Notes: generated by a model from the letters alone, not told the origin. DNA of 64,000 nucleotides from Psychroflexus salis (GCF_014640175.1 NZ_BMGL01000005.1:124001-188000), one strand, 5' to 3'; positions 26,412 to 35,796 are shown, numbered from the stretch's first letter. Translations and numbers: made by a program.

Positions 26412-27531
26412 ATTTACTCATTTTACGGTATAAATTTTCGTACATCGGCACAACTTCTTTAATATCAAATTTCCAAGCTTGCTTTTCTGCATTTAGCTTC
26501 ATTTTAGCTAACTTTTCTTCATCTTTTAAGATACGAATACCACGTTCTGCCATAGCATCAACATCGCCTATATCACATAAATAACCAGATTCACCATCGG
26601 TAATTACTTCAGGCAATCCTCCCGCATTCGAAGCTACAACTGGTAAACCATGCGCCATGGCTTCTAATGCCGCTAGACCAAAACTTTCTTTTTCAGATGG
26701 CAATAAGAATAAGTTAGAAAAACACAATATACGTTCAATCTCGTTCGATTTACCTAAAAATATAATTTGATCTCGGATTCCTAATTCGTGTGCTAACTTT
26801 GATGCATTTTCACGTTCAGGACCATCGCCAATGATAAGGAGTTTCACCTTAATTTCTTTTTGTATTTTATTGAAAATTTCAATTACATGGTCAATTCGTT
26901 TTACAGGCCTTAAGTTACTAACGTGAACAATAATTTTTTCATCTTCATTGGCCATTAAATGGCGCTTGCAATTTTCAAAATCTTTTTGAAGATTATTCAT
27001 ATCGATAAAGTTAGGAATAACATGAACTTCCTTTTCAATATCAAAAATTGCTAAGGTATCTGCTTTTAAACTAGCTGAAACAGAAGTTACAACATCGCTT
27101 TTATTAATACTAAAATTAACCGCAGGCTTGTAAAAATTATGGCTTCCTACTAAGGTGATATCTGTTCCGTGAAGTGTTGTCATCATGGGCAAATGAATAT
27201 TTTCTTCTGCTAGCATTTTTTGTGCCATATAACCAGCATAAGCATGTGGAATGGCATAATGTACATGTAAAACATCAATTTCAAACTTTTTAACTACGGT
27301 TACCAATTTACTTGAAAGTGCAAGTTCGTAAGGTTGATAATGAAACAAGGGATATTCGGGTACAATTACTTCGTGGTAATGAATATTATGTGTTAAATAA
27401 TCTAAACGAACAGGTTGTTTGTAGGTTACAAAATGAATTTCATGCCCACGTTTTGCCAAGGCAATTCCCAATTCGGTTGCTACTACTCCACTCCCACCAA
27501 AAGTAGGATAACACACAATGGCTATTTTCAT
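26410..27531 (-). CDS. bshA: N-acetyl-alpha-D-glucosaminyl L-malate synthase
   Basis: A 373-residue GT4 glycosyltransferase with the BshA hallmark start MKIAIVCYPTFGGSGVVATELG and the motifs LHVHYAIPHAYAGYMA, TLHGTDITLVG, and ESFGLAALEAMAHGLPVVASNAGGLPEVI near the C-terminus. It joins UDP-GlcNAc to L-malate, the first step of bacillithiol, the main thiol of many Bacteroidota. It lies 44 bp downstream of the GH3/beta-lactamase gene. bshB and bshC are not in the window. Confidence 0.93.
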   Translation of the reverse strand: MKIAIVCYPTFGGSGVVATELGIALAKRGHEIHFVTYKQPVRLDYLTHNIHYHEVIVPEYPLFHYQPYELALSSKLVTVVKKFEIDVLHVHYAIPHAYAGYMAQKMLAEENIHLPMMTTLHGTDITLVGSHNFYKPAVNFSINKSDVVTSVSASLKADTLAIFDIEKEVHVIPNFIDMNNLQKDFENCKRHLMANEDEKIIVHVSNLRPVKRIDHVIEIFNKIQKEIKVKLLIIGDGPERENASKLAHELGIRDQIIFLGKSNEIERILCFSNLFLLPSEKESFGLAALEAMAHGLPVVASNAGGLPEVITDGESGYLCDIGDVDAMAERGIRILKDEEKLAKMKLNAEKQAWKFDIKEVVPMYENLYRKMSK

Positions 27532-27575
27532 TTATTTAATTTTATTCAGATATTACTTTAAATCATCTTAAAAGT

Positions 27576-30488
27576 TTAATCACTTATTAGAGCTTCATAT
27601 ATAATTTCTTGGATTCTAGTTCTAACATTAGATTGTATTAGTTTTTTATTGTTAGCGTCTGGAAACGTACGATTAGATAAAAATACATAAATTATATCTT
27701 CATCGGGGTCAGCCCATGCATAAGTTCCCGTAAAACCAGAATGTCCAAAACTATTCATCGATAAGCAGCCACAAGTAGGACCCAAATCTTCAAGTTGTGG
27801 TTTATCGAATACAATTCCGCGTCTAACTTCATCATCACAATAATAGCAGGTATTAAATTTATCGATGGTTTCTGGTAACAAGTATTGTTTTCCTGCATAA
27901 TTTCCACCTGTATTATACATCATCATTATTTTGGCAACGTCTTCAGCATTACCAAATAATCCAGCATGTCCACCCACTCCACCTAACATAGCAGCACCTT
28001 GGTCGTGCACAGTTCCTTGTACAATTTGCTTGCGCCAAAGTAAGTCGTTTTCTGAAGGGACTATTTGTTCTAATTTAAAATAATTTAAAGGGAAATACCG
28101 TAAGTTTTCCAATTGCATGCTTCCATAAAAAAAGCTTTTAGCAAGTTGATTTATAGGTTTACCATAAATATTTTCTAAGTAAGGCTTTATTATATAAAAT
28201 GGCAAATCGCTATACTTGTATTCTTGTTTATTAAGTAATTCAGAATTTTTAATTTCTTTATAGATGCTGTCTTTATAGTCTGTACGTAAAAACAATTGCG
28301 ATGCTACTGGTATTGAAAATTCTTCTGAATAATTGGGTTGATAATACGTATCAAAATTATCTAAAGTATTTTTATAAAATGGTATCCAAGATTGCAAACC
28401 TGCGTAATGCGAAAAAAGTCTTTTTAAAGATAAATTTGCCTTATTTGTCGATTTATATTCTTCCAAAATATCACCTAACTTAGAAGTTTCTATATCTAGA
28501 TACGCTTGCTCCTGAGCAAGCATTAAGATGGGAAGCGTTCCTAAAATTTTGGTTAAAGAAGCCAAATCGTATATACTATTGCTCGTAACTGGAATTTTAC
28601 GTTCGTAAGTATGGTAACCAAAGTTTTTTTGATACACAATTTCGTTTTCTTTTGCCACTAAAATTTGAAAACCAGGTGCCATTTTTTCTGCTAAAATTTC
28701 ATCTGCTATGCTATCAATCTTAGAAAAAATAGAATAATTAAAATTCTTATTTATCGGGTTAGCATAGCCAAACAAATTAATGGCTTTAGTTTGTAAACCT
28801 GTTCCTTCGGGAAAGGAATTTCGAATACTAACCGGTAATTTTCCTGAAATAGGTTTTGCCCCAAATAGCATTTGAGCTGCTAAACTTTGCGCGATTTCAG
28901 TATTTTGATAAGCTTGTAAAATCACTTCTGTATTGATATAGCTTTGTAAGTCTGAAAGCGCGTAAGGACTAGAAAAATTAACTAAATAAACCCTGTTATT
29001 TTCACTGATAAAGTCGATAATTTCTTTGTCACTTTTAGATAAGGCATAAGATTTCCAAGGATTTGAATTAGAAACATGGTAACCGATAATGACCTGATCG
29101 TACTTTTCAAGATTATTTTTATTTGAAGCTTCCTTCAACGAAATTTGATCGATTTGATGGTATGTATTCAGTCTATTCAAAAAAGCCTGTCCATCCGCAT
29201 CTCCTAATTTTAAATAGGCCATTTTTTCTTTATGGTTATTTAGGATAGGTAAAGCAGCCATATCATTTTTAACTAAAGTAATTGCATTTTGAAAGGCTAA
29301 CTCTTCTATCGCTTCATTTTCAATTGTATGTAAATCTTCATATAAATGCTTTGTATTTACCAATCTATTTTCATGAAGGCCGGCTAAATACTTCGCCATC
29401 AGGATTTTTTTTACCGAATTCGCCAAACGCTTTTCAGAAAAAACTTCATCAACATAAGCTGCATGTATTTCTTCGATAGCTTGCGGTATATCTTCTGAAA
29501 TTAACAACACATCGTTACCCGCTAAAAATGCATCTAAATCTACTTTTCCTGGTTTACTATACTGGCTTACGCCCTTCATATTTAGGGCATCGGTAATAAT
29601 TAAACCTTTAAATTGAAGTTCGTTTTGAAGCAAATTAGTAACAACTTTTTGCGATAAAGTTGTGGGCAAACCCGATTTTGTTTCTAAAGATGGTACGTTG
29701 AGATGAGCTACCATGACACTGTGAACACCAGCTTCAAAAAGCTTATGAAAGGGATACAATTCTACTTCACGAATACGTTCTTCAGTAAATTCAATACTAG
29801 GTAAAGTTTTATGCGAATCTTGAGAAGTATCGCCATGCCCTGGAAAATGTTTTGCATTGCTCAACACACCAGCATCGCGCATTCCTTGCATAAATGCAAT
29901 GGCGTTGTTGGCAACACGCACTTTATTTTCACCAAACGAACGATTTCCAATTATAGGATTTTGGGGGTTGGTATTTAAATCGGCAACCGGGGCAAAATTA
30001 ATGTGAACCCCTAAACGTTTGTTGTGTTTACCAATTTGGTAACCTACTTTTTGAACTATTTCTGGATTTTGAATGGCTCCAAGAGTCATGTTCCAAGGAA
30101 AAGCAAAAGTTGAATCTAAGCGCATAGCCAAACCCCATTCTGCGTCCATACCTATTAGCAATGGCACTTTAGAAGCATTTTGGTAAGTATTGTTTAATTT
30201 AGCTTGCCGAACAGGTCCACCCTTAGAAAAAATAATCCCGCCAATACCATAATTTTCGATTAAGAATTTTGCTTTATTGGTATGCTTATCGTCTTTTTCT
30301 GAAAAAACATCGACCATAAAAAGCTGTGCAATTTTCTCTTTGGTACTTAGGCTTTGGTAAACTGAATCGACCCATTTTTGCTGAGCTTTTTCATTTTCAG
30401 CCAACAAAGGATTGATTTGTGCAATAGTTTCAGCGCATATAAAAAAACAAGTGAATAGGAAAATCCAGCTAAATTTAGTGTTTATCAT
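27576..30488 (-). CDS. Secreted GH3 beta-N-acetylglucosaminidase fused to a beta-lactamase-type serine hydrolase
   Basis: A 970-residue protein with signal peptide (about 1-23). Residues about 30-380 are a NagZ-like GH3 domain with KHFPGHGDTSQDSH (213-226, the acid/base His-Asp loop) and the nucleophile Asp300 in LIITDALNMKGV. Residues about 400-560 form the GH3 C-terminal domain. Residues about 585-965 are a class C beta-lactamase/DD-peptidase-like domain with SxxK (SLTK, 644-647) and a late HSGFTGT motif. It probably removes GlcNAc from muropeptides and cleaves or edits peptide stems in the periplasm. The fusion is known in Bacteroidota; the role of the second domain is inferred. Confidence 0.9.
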   Translation of the reverse strand: MINTKFSWIFLFTCFFICAETIAQINPLLAENEKAQQKWVDSVYQSLSTKEKIAQLFMVDVFSEKDDKHTNKAKFLIENYGIGGIIFSKGGPVRQAKLNNTYQNASKVPLLIGMDAEWGLAMRLDSTFAFPWNMTLGAIQNPEIVQKVGYQIGKHNKRLGVHINFAPVADLNTNPQNPIIGNRSFGENKVRVANNAIAFMQGMRDAGVLSNAKHFPGHGDTSQDSHKTLPSIEFTEERIREVELYPFHKLFEAGVHSVMVAHLNVPSLETKSGLPTTLSQKVVTNLLQNELQFKGLIITDALNMKGVSQYSKPGKVDLDAFLAGNDVLLISEDIPQAIEEIHAAYVDEVFSEKRLANSVKKILMAKYLAGLHENRLVNTKHLYEDLHTIENEAIEELAFQNAITLVKNDMAALPILNNHKEKMAYLKLGDADGQAFLNRLNTYHQIDQISLKEASNKNNLEKYDQVIIGYHVSNSNPWKSYALSKSDKEIIDFISENNRVYLVNFSSPYALSDLQSYINTEVILQAYQNTEIAQSLAAQMLFGAKPISGKLPVSIRNSFPEGTGLQTKAINLFGYANPINKNFNYSIFSKIDSIADEILAEKMAPGFQILVAKENEIVYQKNFGYHTYERKIPVTSNSIYDLASLTKILGTLPILMLAQEQAYLDIETSKLGDILEEYKSTNKANLSLKRLFSHYAGLQSWIPFYKNTLDNFDTYYQPNYSEEFSIPVASQLFLRTDYKDSIYKEIKNSELLNKQEYKYSDLPFYIIKPYLENIYGKPINQLAKSFFYGSMQLENLRYFPLNYFKLEQIVPSENDLLWRKQIVQGTVHDQGAAMLGGVGGHAGLFGNAEDVAKIMMMYNTGGNYAGKQYLLPETIDKFNTCYYCDDEVRRGIVFDKPQLEDLGPTCGCLSMNSFGHSGFTGTYAWADPDEDIIYVFLSNRTFPDANNKKLIQSNVRTRIQEIIYEALISD

Positions 30489-30497
30489 GAAATTTAC

Positions 30498-30980
30498 TTA
30501 AAGTAAGCGCTTATGCCAAGATTCCGTCATGGGAACTTCCCAAAACTCGTTAAATTCTTGTTTAGTATGTACTAGGTTATTAAAGACAATTGTATTAGGA
30601 GAAACCGACTTGTTTTTCACCATTTTTTTAAATTCCTTTAAATCTTTATAAGCAATAAACTTACCTTGTTTAAAACTCACATTCATTCGGTCTAACAATT
30701 CTACATCGTAGGTTTTTTCTAATCCTTGAATAAAGTGCACAGAAGCATCTATAGAACAACCCGATGCGGTAGATTCGTTTTGGTCTAGACCAAAAACAAT
30801 AAAACGATTGTAAGGCAATTGAAACCCAGCTTGAAGCTGTGCACCATGGGCAGTCCATTCTTCTAAAAAAGCCGAAATTCGAACTTTCAATTCTGCTACT
30901 TCATCTTCTGTAAAAGTTCGGTTGCATTGGTATACCCAAATGCGTGAATCATCTGGTAAGGCATTAAAGTCTATTAGCAT
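30498..30980 (-). CDS. Conserved Bacteroidota protein, role unknown (often mislabelled ABC ATPase)
   Basis: A 160-residue protein starting MLIDFNALPDDSRIWVYQCNR, with LEEWTAHGAQLQAGFQLPYNRFIVFGLDQ and GCSIDASVHFIQGLEK. It carries no Walker A or ABC signature, so the common database label 'ABC transporter ATPase' is unsupported. It is encoded 2 bp after the CCG-domain Fe-S protein stop, strongly suggesting a joint function in that electron-transfer unit. A Cys in GCSID is well placed but no cofactor site is evident. Confidence 0.75.
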   Translation of the reverse strand: MLIDFNALPDDSRIWVYQCNRTFTEDEVAELKVRISAFLEEWTAHGAQLQAGFQLPYNRFIVFGLDQNESTASGCSIDASVHFIQGLEKTYDVELLDRMNVSFKQGKFIAYKDLKEFKKMVKNKSVSPNTIVFNNLVHTKQEFNEFWEVPMTESWHKRLL

Positions 30981-30982
30981 AT

Positions 30983-31774
30983 TTAAAGGTCTTCAGCATT
31001 AGCAATCATTTCGGCAACATCAAGGACTTCAATCGAATCTTCTTTTTCTTTATTTTTAACACCGTCGGACATCATGGTGTTGCAAAATGGGCATCCAGCA
31101 GCAACTACATCAGGTTTGGTTTCCAAGGCTTCTTCAGTACGGTGAATGTTTACTTCTTTGTCTCCTTTTTCGGCATCCTTAAACATTTGCGCGCCTCCTG
31201 CTCCACAACACAAACCTCGGCTTTTGCACGATTTCATTTCAACAAGTTCGACTTCTAGTTTACGCAATAAATCCCTTGGTGCTTCATATTCATCGTTAGC
31301 TCTACCCAAGTAACACGGATCATGAAAAGTAATTCGTTTACCCTTGTATTTACCACCTTCCACTTTTAACCTTCCTTCATTTAAAAGGGATTTTAAAAAC
31401 TGGGTGTGGTGCATCACTTGGTAGTTTCCACCGAGTTCGGGGTATTCATTTTTTATGGTATTGAAACAATGTGGGCATGCAGTGACTACTTTTTCAATTT
31501 CGTAGGCATTCATCACTTCAATATTAGTCATGGCTTGCATTTGAAAGAGAAACTCGTTTCCAGCTCTTTTAGCTGGATCGCCAGTACAGCCTTCTTCAGC
31601 TCCTAAAACAGCAAAATCTACTCCTGCTTTATGCAATAACTTTACAAAAGCTTTGGTTATTTTTTTGGCTCTGTCGTCGAAACTTCCTGCACATCCAACC
31701 CAAAATAATACTTCAGGTTTTTTGTTTTCTGCCATATATTGTGCCATTGTTGGCACTGAAATCTGTTCGCTCAT
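30983..31774 (-). CDS. CCG-domain (cysteine-rich) Fe-S oxidoreductase subunit
   Basis: A 263-residue protein with two CCG/cysteine-rich domains of the kind in heterodisulfide reductase HdrB, GlpC and LutA. The first contains WVGCAGSFDDR and TACPHCFNTIKNEYPELGG. The second contains TFHDPCYLGRANDEYEAPRDLL, SRGLCCGAGGAQMF and AAGCPFCNTMMSDG. It should bind a non-cubane Fe-S cluster and transfer electrons. It is encoded with the membrane Fe-S protein (32219..33553), which supplies the missing [4Fe-4S] ferredoxin and quinone/heme part. The physiological substrate is unknown. Confidence 0.85.
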   Translation of the reverse strand: MSEQISVPTMAQYMAENKKPEVLFWVGCAGSFDDRAKKITKAFVKLLHKAGVDFAVLGAEEGCTGDPAKRAGNEFLFQMQAMTNIEVMNAYEIEKVVTACPHCFNTIKNEYPELGGNYQVMHHTQFLKSLLNEGRLKVEGGKYKGKRITFHDPCYLGRANDEYEAPRDLLRKLEVELVEMKSCKSRGLCCGAGGAQMFKDAEKGDKEVNIHRTEEALETKPDVVAAGCPFCNTMMSDGVKNKEKEDSIEVLDVAEMIANAEDL

Positions 31775-31785
31775 AAAGCTTTATT

Positions 31786-32208
31786 TTATTCTTTAAACAC
31801 TTCTATAGTTACATTTTTTTCGATTAAGTCTGTAAACTTACCTTTGTAGCGTGTTGCTCGTACTAAGTGGTTATCGATCCAGTGGTAATTTCCACCCCGT
31901 GGTTTACCCATTAATAGCGAATGGTATTTAAAGCCATTATCTGTAAGCCATTTTTCAGTAATTGCGCGATGATCTTCTGTTCTGGAAGTAAAAAAACAAA
32001 TTCGGTGTCCTTTTTCAAACCATCTATTAACTGTCGCTAAAGCATCTGGAAAAGCTATGCAGGTTGCCATTCTTTCAGGTTCTTCATTAGGAACGTCTTC
32101 GGTAATGGTACCATCTATATCAATTAAATAATTTTTTACATCGTCTGGTAAAACTGGACTAATATATTCATCTCCAGCTTTTGCTTTTTTCAATAAATCA
32201 TCACTCAT
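31786..32208 (-). CDS. HAD-superfamily phosphatase-like protein
   Basis: About 140 residues with the HAD motif I DIDGT (in YLIDIDGTITED), a motif II Ser/Thr (FFTSRTEDHRAITEKWL) and a C-terminal GGNYHWIDNH segment. The substrate is unknown; the frequent label 'phosphoheptose isomerase' is not supported by the fold. The open frame reaches a GTG at 32226, overlapping the upstream gene; the ATG at 32208, 11 bp past the upstream stop, is the more likely start. Conserved placement between the two Fe-S proteins suggests a linked role. Confidence 0.75.
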   Translation of the reverse strand: MSDDLLKKAKAGDEYISPVLPDDVKNYLIDIDGTITEDVPNEEPERMATCIAFPDALATVNRWFEKGHRICFFTSRTEDHRAITEKWLTDNGFKYHSLLMGKPRGGNYHWIDNHLVRATRYKGKFTDLIEKNVTIEVFKE

Positions 32209-32218
32209 AAACTTAGTT

Positions 32219-33553
32219 TTATACACCTTCTTCTGCCCATTTTAATCGGTCTTGCTGATTATATGGCCAAGGTGCAGCGTTATTTTCAATATTACTCATT
32301 GCATTATTTAATTCTGATGGAGCAGCACTTTGTTCCATAACCAAGTATTGACGCATGTCCATAATAATCGATAATGGATCAATACCAATTGGACAAGCTT
32401 CTACACAAGCATTACAAGTTGTACATGCCCAAAGCTCTTCTCGTGAAATATAATCGTCTAAGAGTTGCTTTCCATCGTCTTGAAACTCACCTTTGTTTTT
32501 ATTTAAATTGAGTCCGACTTCTTCTAAACGATCACGGGTGTCCATCATTATTTTTCGAGGTGAAAGCTTTTTTCCTGTTTGATTTGCAGGACATTCTGAT
32601 GTGCATCTTCCACATTCTGTACAGGTGTAAGAACTTAAAAGTTGAAACCAGTTTAAATCGGTTACATCTGAAGCGCCAAATTTTTCGGGTATTTCTTCAG
32701 CATCATCTTCAGCGAATTCTGCAAATGGGTCGGCATTGGGATCCATCATTAACTTCACTTCGTTGGTAACCGATGCTAAATTTTTAAATCTTCCCTTTTG
32801 CTCTAAATTGGAATAATACACATTTGGGAAAGCTAATAAAATGTGTAGATGTTTAGAATAGTATAAGTAATTCAAGAAAATTAAAATTCCTATAATATGA
32901 GCCCACCACGCACTGCGTTCTAGCACCACTAAAGATGGGTTGGACATATTTTCAATTAAAGGCAAAATAAATTGACTAATAGGATAAGCCCCTGCTTCTA
33001 CGTAACCTTGGTATTCGTTAAGTTGCAATTGGTAATCGGCCGCATTCATGGTTAAAAACAAAAGCATCAACACAACTTCAAAATACAAAATGTAGTTGGC
33101 ATCGTTTTTTGGCCAGCCTTTTAATTCTTTAGAAAGAAAACGCTTTATATTCATTACATTTCTTCTTATCCAAAAAATGATTACTGAAAGCAATACTAAA
33201 AAGGCTAAGATTTCGAAGCTACCGATTAAAAAATTATAAACTGGACCTAAAAATGAAAAAACACGGTGCGTGCCAGCGATTCCGTCGATAATAATTTCTA
33301 AAACTTCAATGTTTATAATTACGAATCCTACATACACAATAACATGAAGAAAACCTGCAATAGGACGCGTAAGCATTTTGGATTGGCCTAAAGCAACACG
33401 CATCATTTTTTTAAATCGCTCTTGTTTTTTATCTTTTCGTTCTACATCTTTTCCTAGTAAAATATTTCTTCTGAGTTGCTTCACATTTTTTACAAAAAAA
33501 AGGACGGCAGCGCTAAAGGCTAGCAAAAAAATTATTTGTGGTAAATACTGCAT
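32219..33553 (-). CDS. Membrane-bound [4Fe-4S] oxidoreductase (HdrC/NarI-like)
   Basis: A 444-residue fusion. The N-terminal part (about 1-260) has several TM helices in the style of NarI/cytochrome-b membrane anchors. The C-terminal part is a two-cluster ferredoxin domain with CTECGRCTSECPANQ and CTTCNACVEACPIG. With the CCG subunit at 30983..31774 it resembles membrane heterodisulfide-reductase-like or lactate/glycerol-3-P oxidation modules that feed quinone. Electron donor and acceptor are not determinable here. It starts 5 bp after the MlaD gene stop. Confidence 0.85.
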   Translation of the reverse strand: MQYLPQIIFLLAFSAAVLFFVKNVKQLRRNILLGKDVERKDKKQERFKKMMRVALGQSKMLTRPIAGFLHVIVYVGFVIINIEVLEIIIDGIAGTHRVFSFLGPVYNFLIGSFEILAFLVLLSVIIFWIRRNVMNIKRFLSKELKGWPKNDANYILYFEVVLMLLFLTMNAADYQLQLNEYQGYVEAGAYPISQFILPLIENMSNPSLVVLERSAWWAHIIGILIFLNYLYYSKHLHILLAFPNVYYSNLEQKGRFKNLASVTNEVKLMMDPNADPFAEFAEDDAEEIPEKFGASDVTDLNWFQLLSSYTCTECGRCTSECPANQTGKKLSPRKIMMDTRDRLEEVGLNLNKNKGEFQDDGKQLLDDYISREELWACTTCNACVEACPIGIDPLSIIMDMRQYLVMEQSAAPSELNNAMSNIENNAAPWPYNQQDRLKWAEEGV

Positions 33554-33558
33554 ATTGT

Positions 33559-34506
33559 TTATTTTTTCTCTTCTGGTTTAGAATATTCTTTATCTTTTTT
33601 ACCAAAAATAGAAAAATGCACATATCGCTTTGGATTCAGCTTCATATCTTCTAACAATTCTTCCAATTGTTTAGTAGATGCTTCTAAATTATTGTACAAT
33701 TTTTCATCTTTTAGTAACTTACCCATATTACCTTCACCATTTTGAAGACCTTTTGCAAGCCCATTCAAATTTTCAAGTGTTTCAGAAAGATTTGCAATGC
33801 TTTCGCTGATGTTAGCATTTGCGAGTGTATCGGATATATTTACTAGATTTTCGGATGCTTTATTAAAATTGCTAAGTGTTTCAGAAAAATTAGTTTTATT
33901 ATTTTTTAATAGCAGATTGGCTTCTTCTGAAGTATTTTTAAAAGAAACCAGTGCTTCATCTAAATGAGTAACTGAATTTTTTAACGAAGTCCTAGTTTCA
34001 GCATCAAAGATCTTATTAATTGATGTTAGCAGAGTATCTAAATCAACTAAAGTATTTTCCATTTTTTGCTGTAATGGAGCTAACTTATCATTAACCAATT
34101 CCATTAAGCCATCGTCTACTTGGCCAGGTAGTGTATCTCCAGATTTTGCGATTTCTTGGATATTGTAATCTGGAACTATAGCCATGGATTTACCTCCTAT
34201 AAAATCGCCACCATAAATTTTAGCAATTGAATTTTTTGAAAAATTAAAATCGTTATTAATACTTAAAGTTACTACTATTTTTCCGCTTTCATTTAAAAAA
34301 CGAATATTGGACACTGTACCAATGCGCAAGCCATTAATGGTAATTTCGGAAGATTGGCTTAAACCTTCTACATCGTCGTAAACTACATAAAATGTTCTAG
34401 ATTGTTCAAAAAGGTTTTCTCCTTTTAAGTAGTTGTACCCAAAAATAACCAGCAATACTGCTGTAATACCTAGAAGTCCAACTTTAAATTCGTTTGTAAT
34501 TTTCAA
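33559..34506 (-). CDS. MCE/MlaD-family lipid transporter substrate-binding protein
   Basis: A 315-residue protein with an N-terminal signal anchor (about 7-24) and one MCE domain (about 38-115: GLSQSSEITINGLRIGTVSNIRFLNE). A long predicted coiled-coil/helical tail with repeated Asn/Leu heptads (LSNFNKASENLVNISDTL...) follows. Such proteins carry phospholipids between membranes in Gram-negatives. The start codon is TTG at 34506, giving KITNEFKVGLLGI, the usual beginning for the family. The ABC partner genes are not adjacent. Confidence 0.85.
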   Translation of the reverse strand: MKITNEFKVGLLGITAVLLVIFGYNYLKGENLFEQSRTFYVVYDDVEGLSQSSEITINGLRIGTVSNIRFLNESGKIVVTLSINNDFNFSKNSIAKIYGGDFIGGKSMAIVPDYNIQEIAKSGDTLPGQVDDGLMELVNDKLAPLQQKMENTLVDLDTLLTSINKIFDAETRTSLKNSVTHLDEALVSFKNTSEEANLLLKNNKTNFSETLSNFNKASENLVNISDTLANANISESIANLSETLENLNGLAKGLQNGEGNMGKLLKDEKLYNNLEASTKQLEELLEDMKLNPKRYVHFSIFGKKDKEYSKPEEKK

Positions 34507-34545
34507 AATAATCGATTTATTAATTTGCTAATTTATGAATCTTAT

Positions 34546-35667
34546 TTAGTTCATTTTTGATTTTAAAGCTTTACTTAACGAAATTTTTTCACCTAGTGCA
34601 TTGTCGTATGCCACAATAAATGCAGATGTAAAACCTTTTTTCTTTACATGCTCTAAATTATCTTCAGCTTCTATATAATCTAATGTAGATTTATAGTAAT
34701 ATCTGTAAAAACGACCGTCGTATTCGCGCGTAAGGTTTTCTAATCCTTTAAAATTTTGTGGAGTCGGATCTAATTTACTGGAGCCTGCTGCTACTTGCAC
34801 TTTAAAAACAATACCATCTTCTACCTGAACATCTTCAACATTTTCTTTTTGTTCTTGTTTAATTTTGCTTACTTCTTCTGTGATGTCAATAATATTTATA
34901 TTTTCTTTATATTGTATTACTGCATCAACAATTTGTTTAGCTAACTGGTATTTTCCACTTTCTGATTTTAAGTAATCCGCATCGACTTTATTTGTTATAA
35001 AGCCTAGTTCTACTAATATGCTTGGCATGTAAGTTTCTCTTAACACCAAAAAGTTATCTTGTCTAACACCTCTATCTTTTTGCTTTAATTTTTGAATTAC
35101 ATTATTTTGTACGTAGCTAGCTAATAAGATACTTTGATCTAAGTATTCTTCTTGCATAAGCATATATGTTAAAATAGATTCAGGTGAATTAGAATTGTAA
35201 TTACTATAAGTTACTTCGTAATCTTCTTCTAAGTAAATTGCCGAATTTTCTCGCATTGCGGTGTTTAAATTATCTTTGGTACGGGCTATACCAAATACAA
35301 AGGTTTCAAAACCACGTGGATTTACACTACTAACCCCATTACAATGTATAGAAACAAATAAGTCGGCCTTACTTTTATTTGCAATGTCTGCTCTTCTTTT
35401 TAAGCCAATAAACTCGTCGGTAGTTCGGGTATATAGAACTTCAACATCATCTCTTTTGGCTAACAAAGCACCAATTTTTAAGGTAGTAGACAACGCAACA
35501 TCTTTTTCTTGCAAGCGATTGCCAATGGTTCCAGGATCTTTCCCACCGTGTCCTGCATCTAAAACTACTTTTATTTTATTGGAATAATCTTGTGCGTAGC
35601 AAGTTTCTTTTTGTAATACAAGCAAGCTTATAAACATACTAAAAGCCAGCCATTTTATTGCATTCAT
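34546..35667 (-). CDS. N-acetylmuramoyl-L-alanine amidase
   Basis: An Amidase_3 family zinc hydrolase that cuts the glycan-peptide bond of peptidoglycan. It has VVLDAGHGGKDPG (Zn His), later ADLFVSIHCNG (Zn His), and SILVELGFITNKVDADYL with the catalytic Glu. The C-terminal region (about 290-370) is SPOR-like (FKVQVAAGSSKL...YRYYYKSTL). The frame extends to an ATG at 35730, but the ATG at 35667 gives a clean signal peptide (NAIKWLAFSMFISLLVLQKETCYA), so it is preferred. It is divergent from lptD. Confidence 0.88.
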   Translation of the reverse strand: MNAIKWLAFSMFISLLVLQKETCYAQDYSNKIKVVLDAGHGGKDPGTIGNRLQEKDVALSTTLKIGALLAKRDDVEVLYTRTTDEFIGLKRRADIANKSKADLFVSIHCNGVSSVNPRGFETFVFGIARTKDNLNTAMRENSAIYLEEDYEVTYSNYNSNSPESILTYMLMQEEYLDQSILLASYVQNNVIQKLKQKDRGVRQDNFLVLRETYMPSILVELGFITNKVDADYLKSESGKYQLAKQIVDAVIQYKENINIIDITEEVSKIKQEQKENVEDVQVEDGIVFKVQVAAGSSKLDPTPQNFKGLENLTREYDGRFYRYYYKSTLDYIEAEDNLEHVKKKGFTSAFIVAYDNALGEKISLSKALKSKMN

Positions 35668-35726
35668 ATTAAAAATAGACAAAGACATAAAGATAGGATT
35701 AGATATAATTTGCATTTTTAGTTTAG

Positions 35727-35744
35727 ACATATAAAATTATATGT
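35727..35744. promoter_or_regulatory. 18-bp perfect palindrome in the lptD/amidase divergent region
   Basis: ACATATAAAATTATATGT is a perfect palindrome. It ends on the first base of the lptD -7 element and so lies between the -33 and -7 boxes. A repressor site or a DNA-structure effect is possible. Confidence 0.4.
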
Positions 35745-35751
35745 AATTTTG
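35744..35751 (+). promoter_or_regulatory. -7 promoter element of lptD
   Basis: TAATTTTG matches TAnnTTTG, 46-53 bp upstream of the lptD start. Confidence 0.55.
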
Positions 35752-35796
35752 GCAATTCAATTTTGAACAATAAATTCAAAAATAGCACAATTCATC

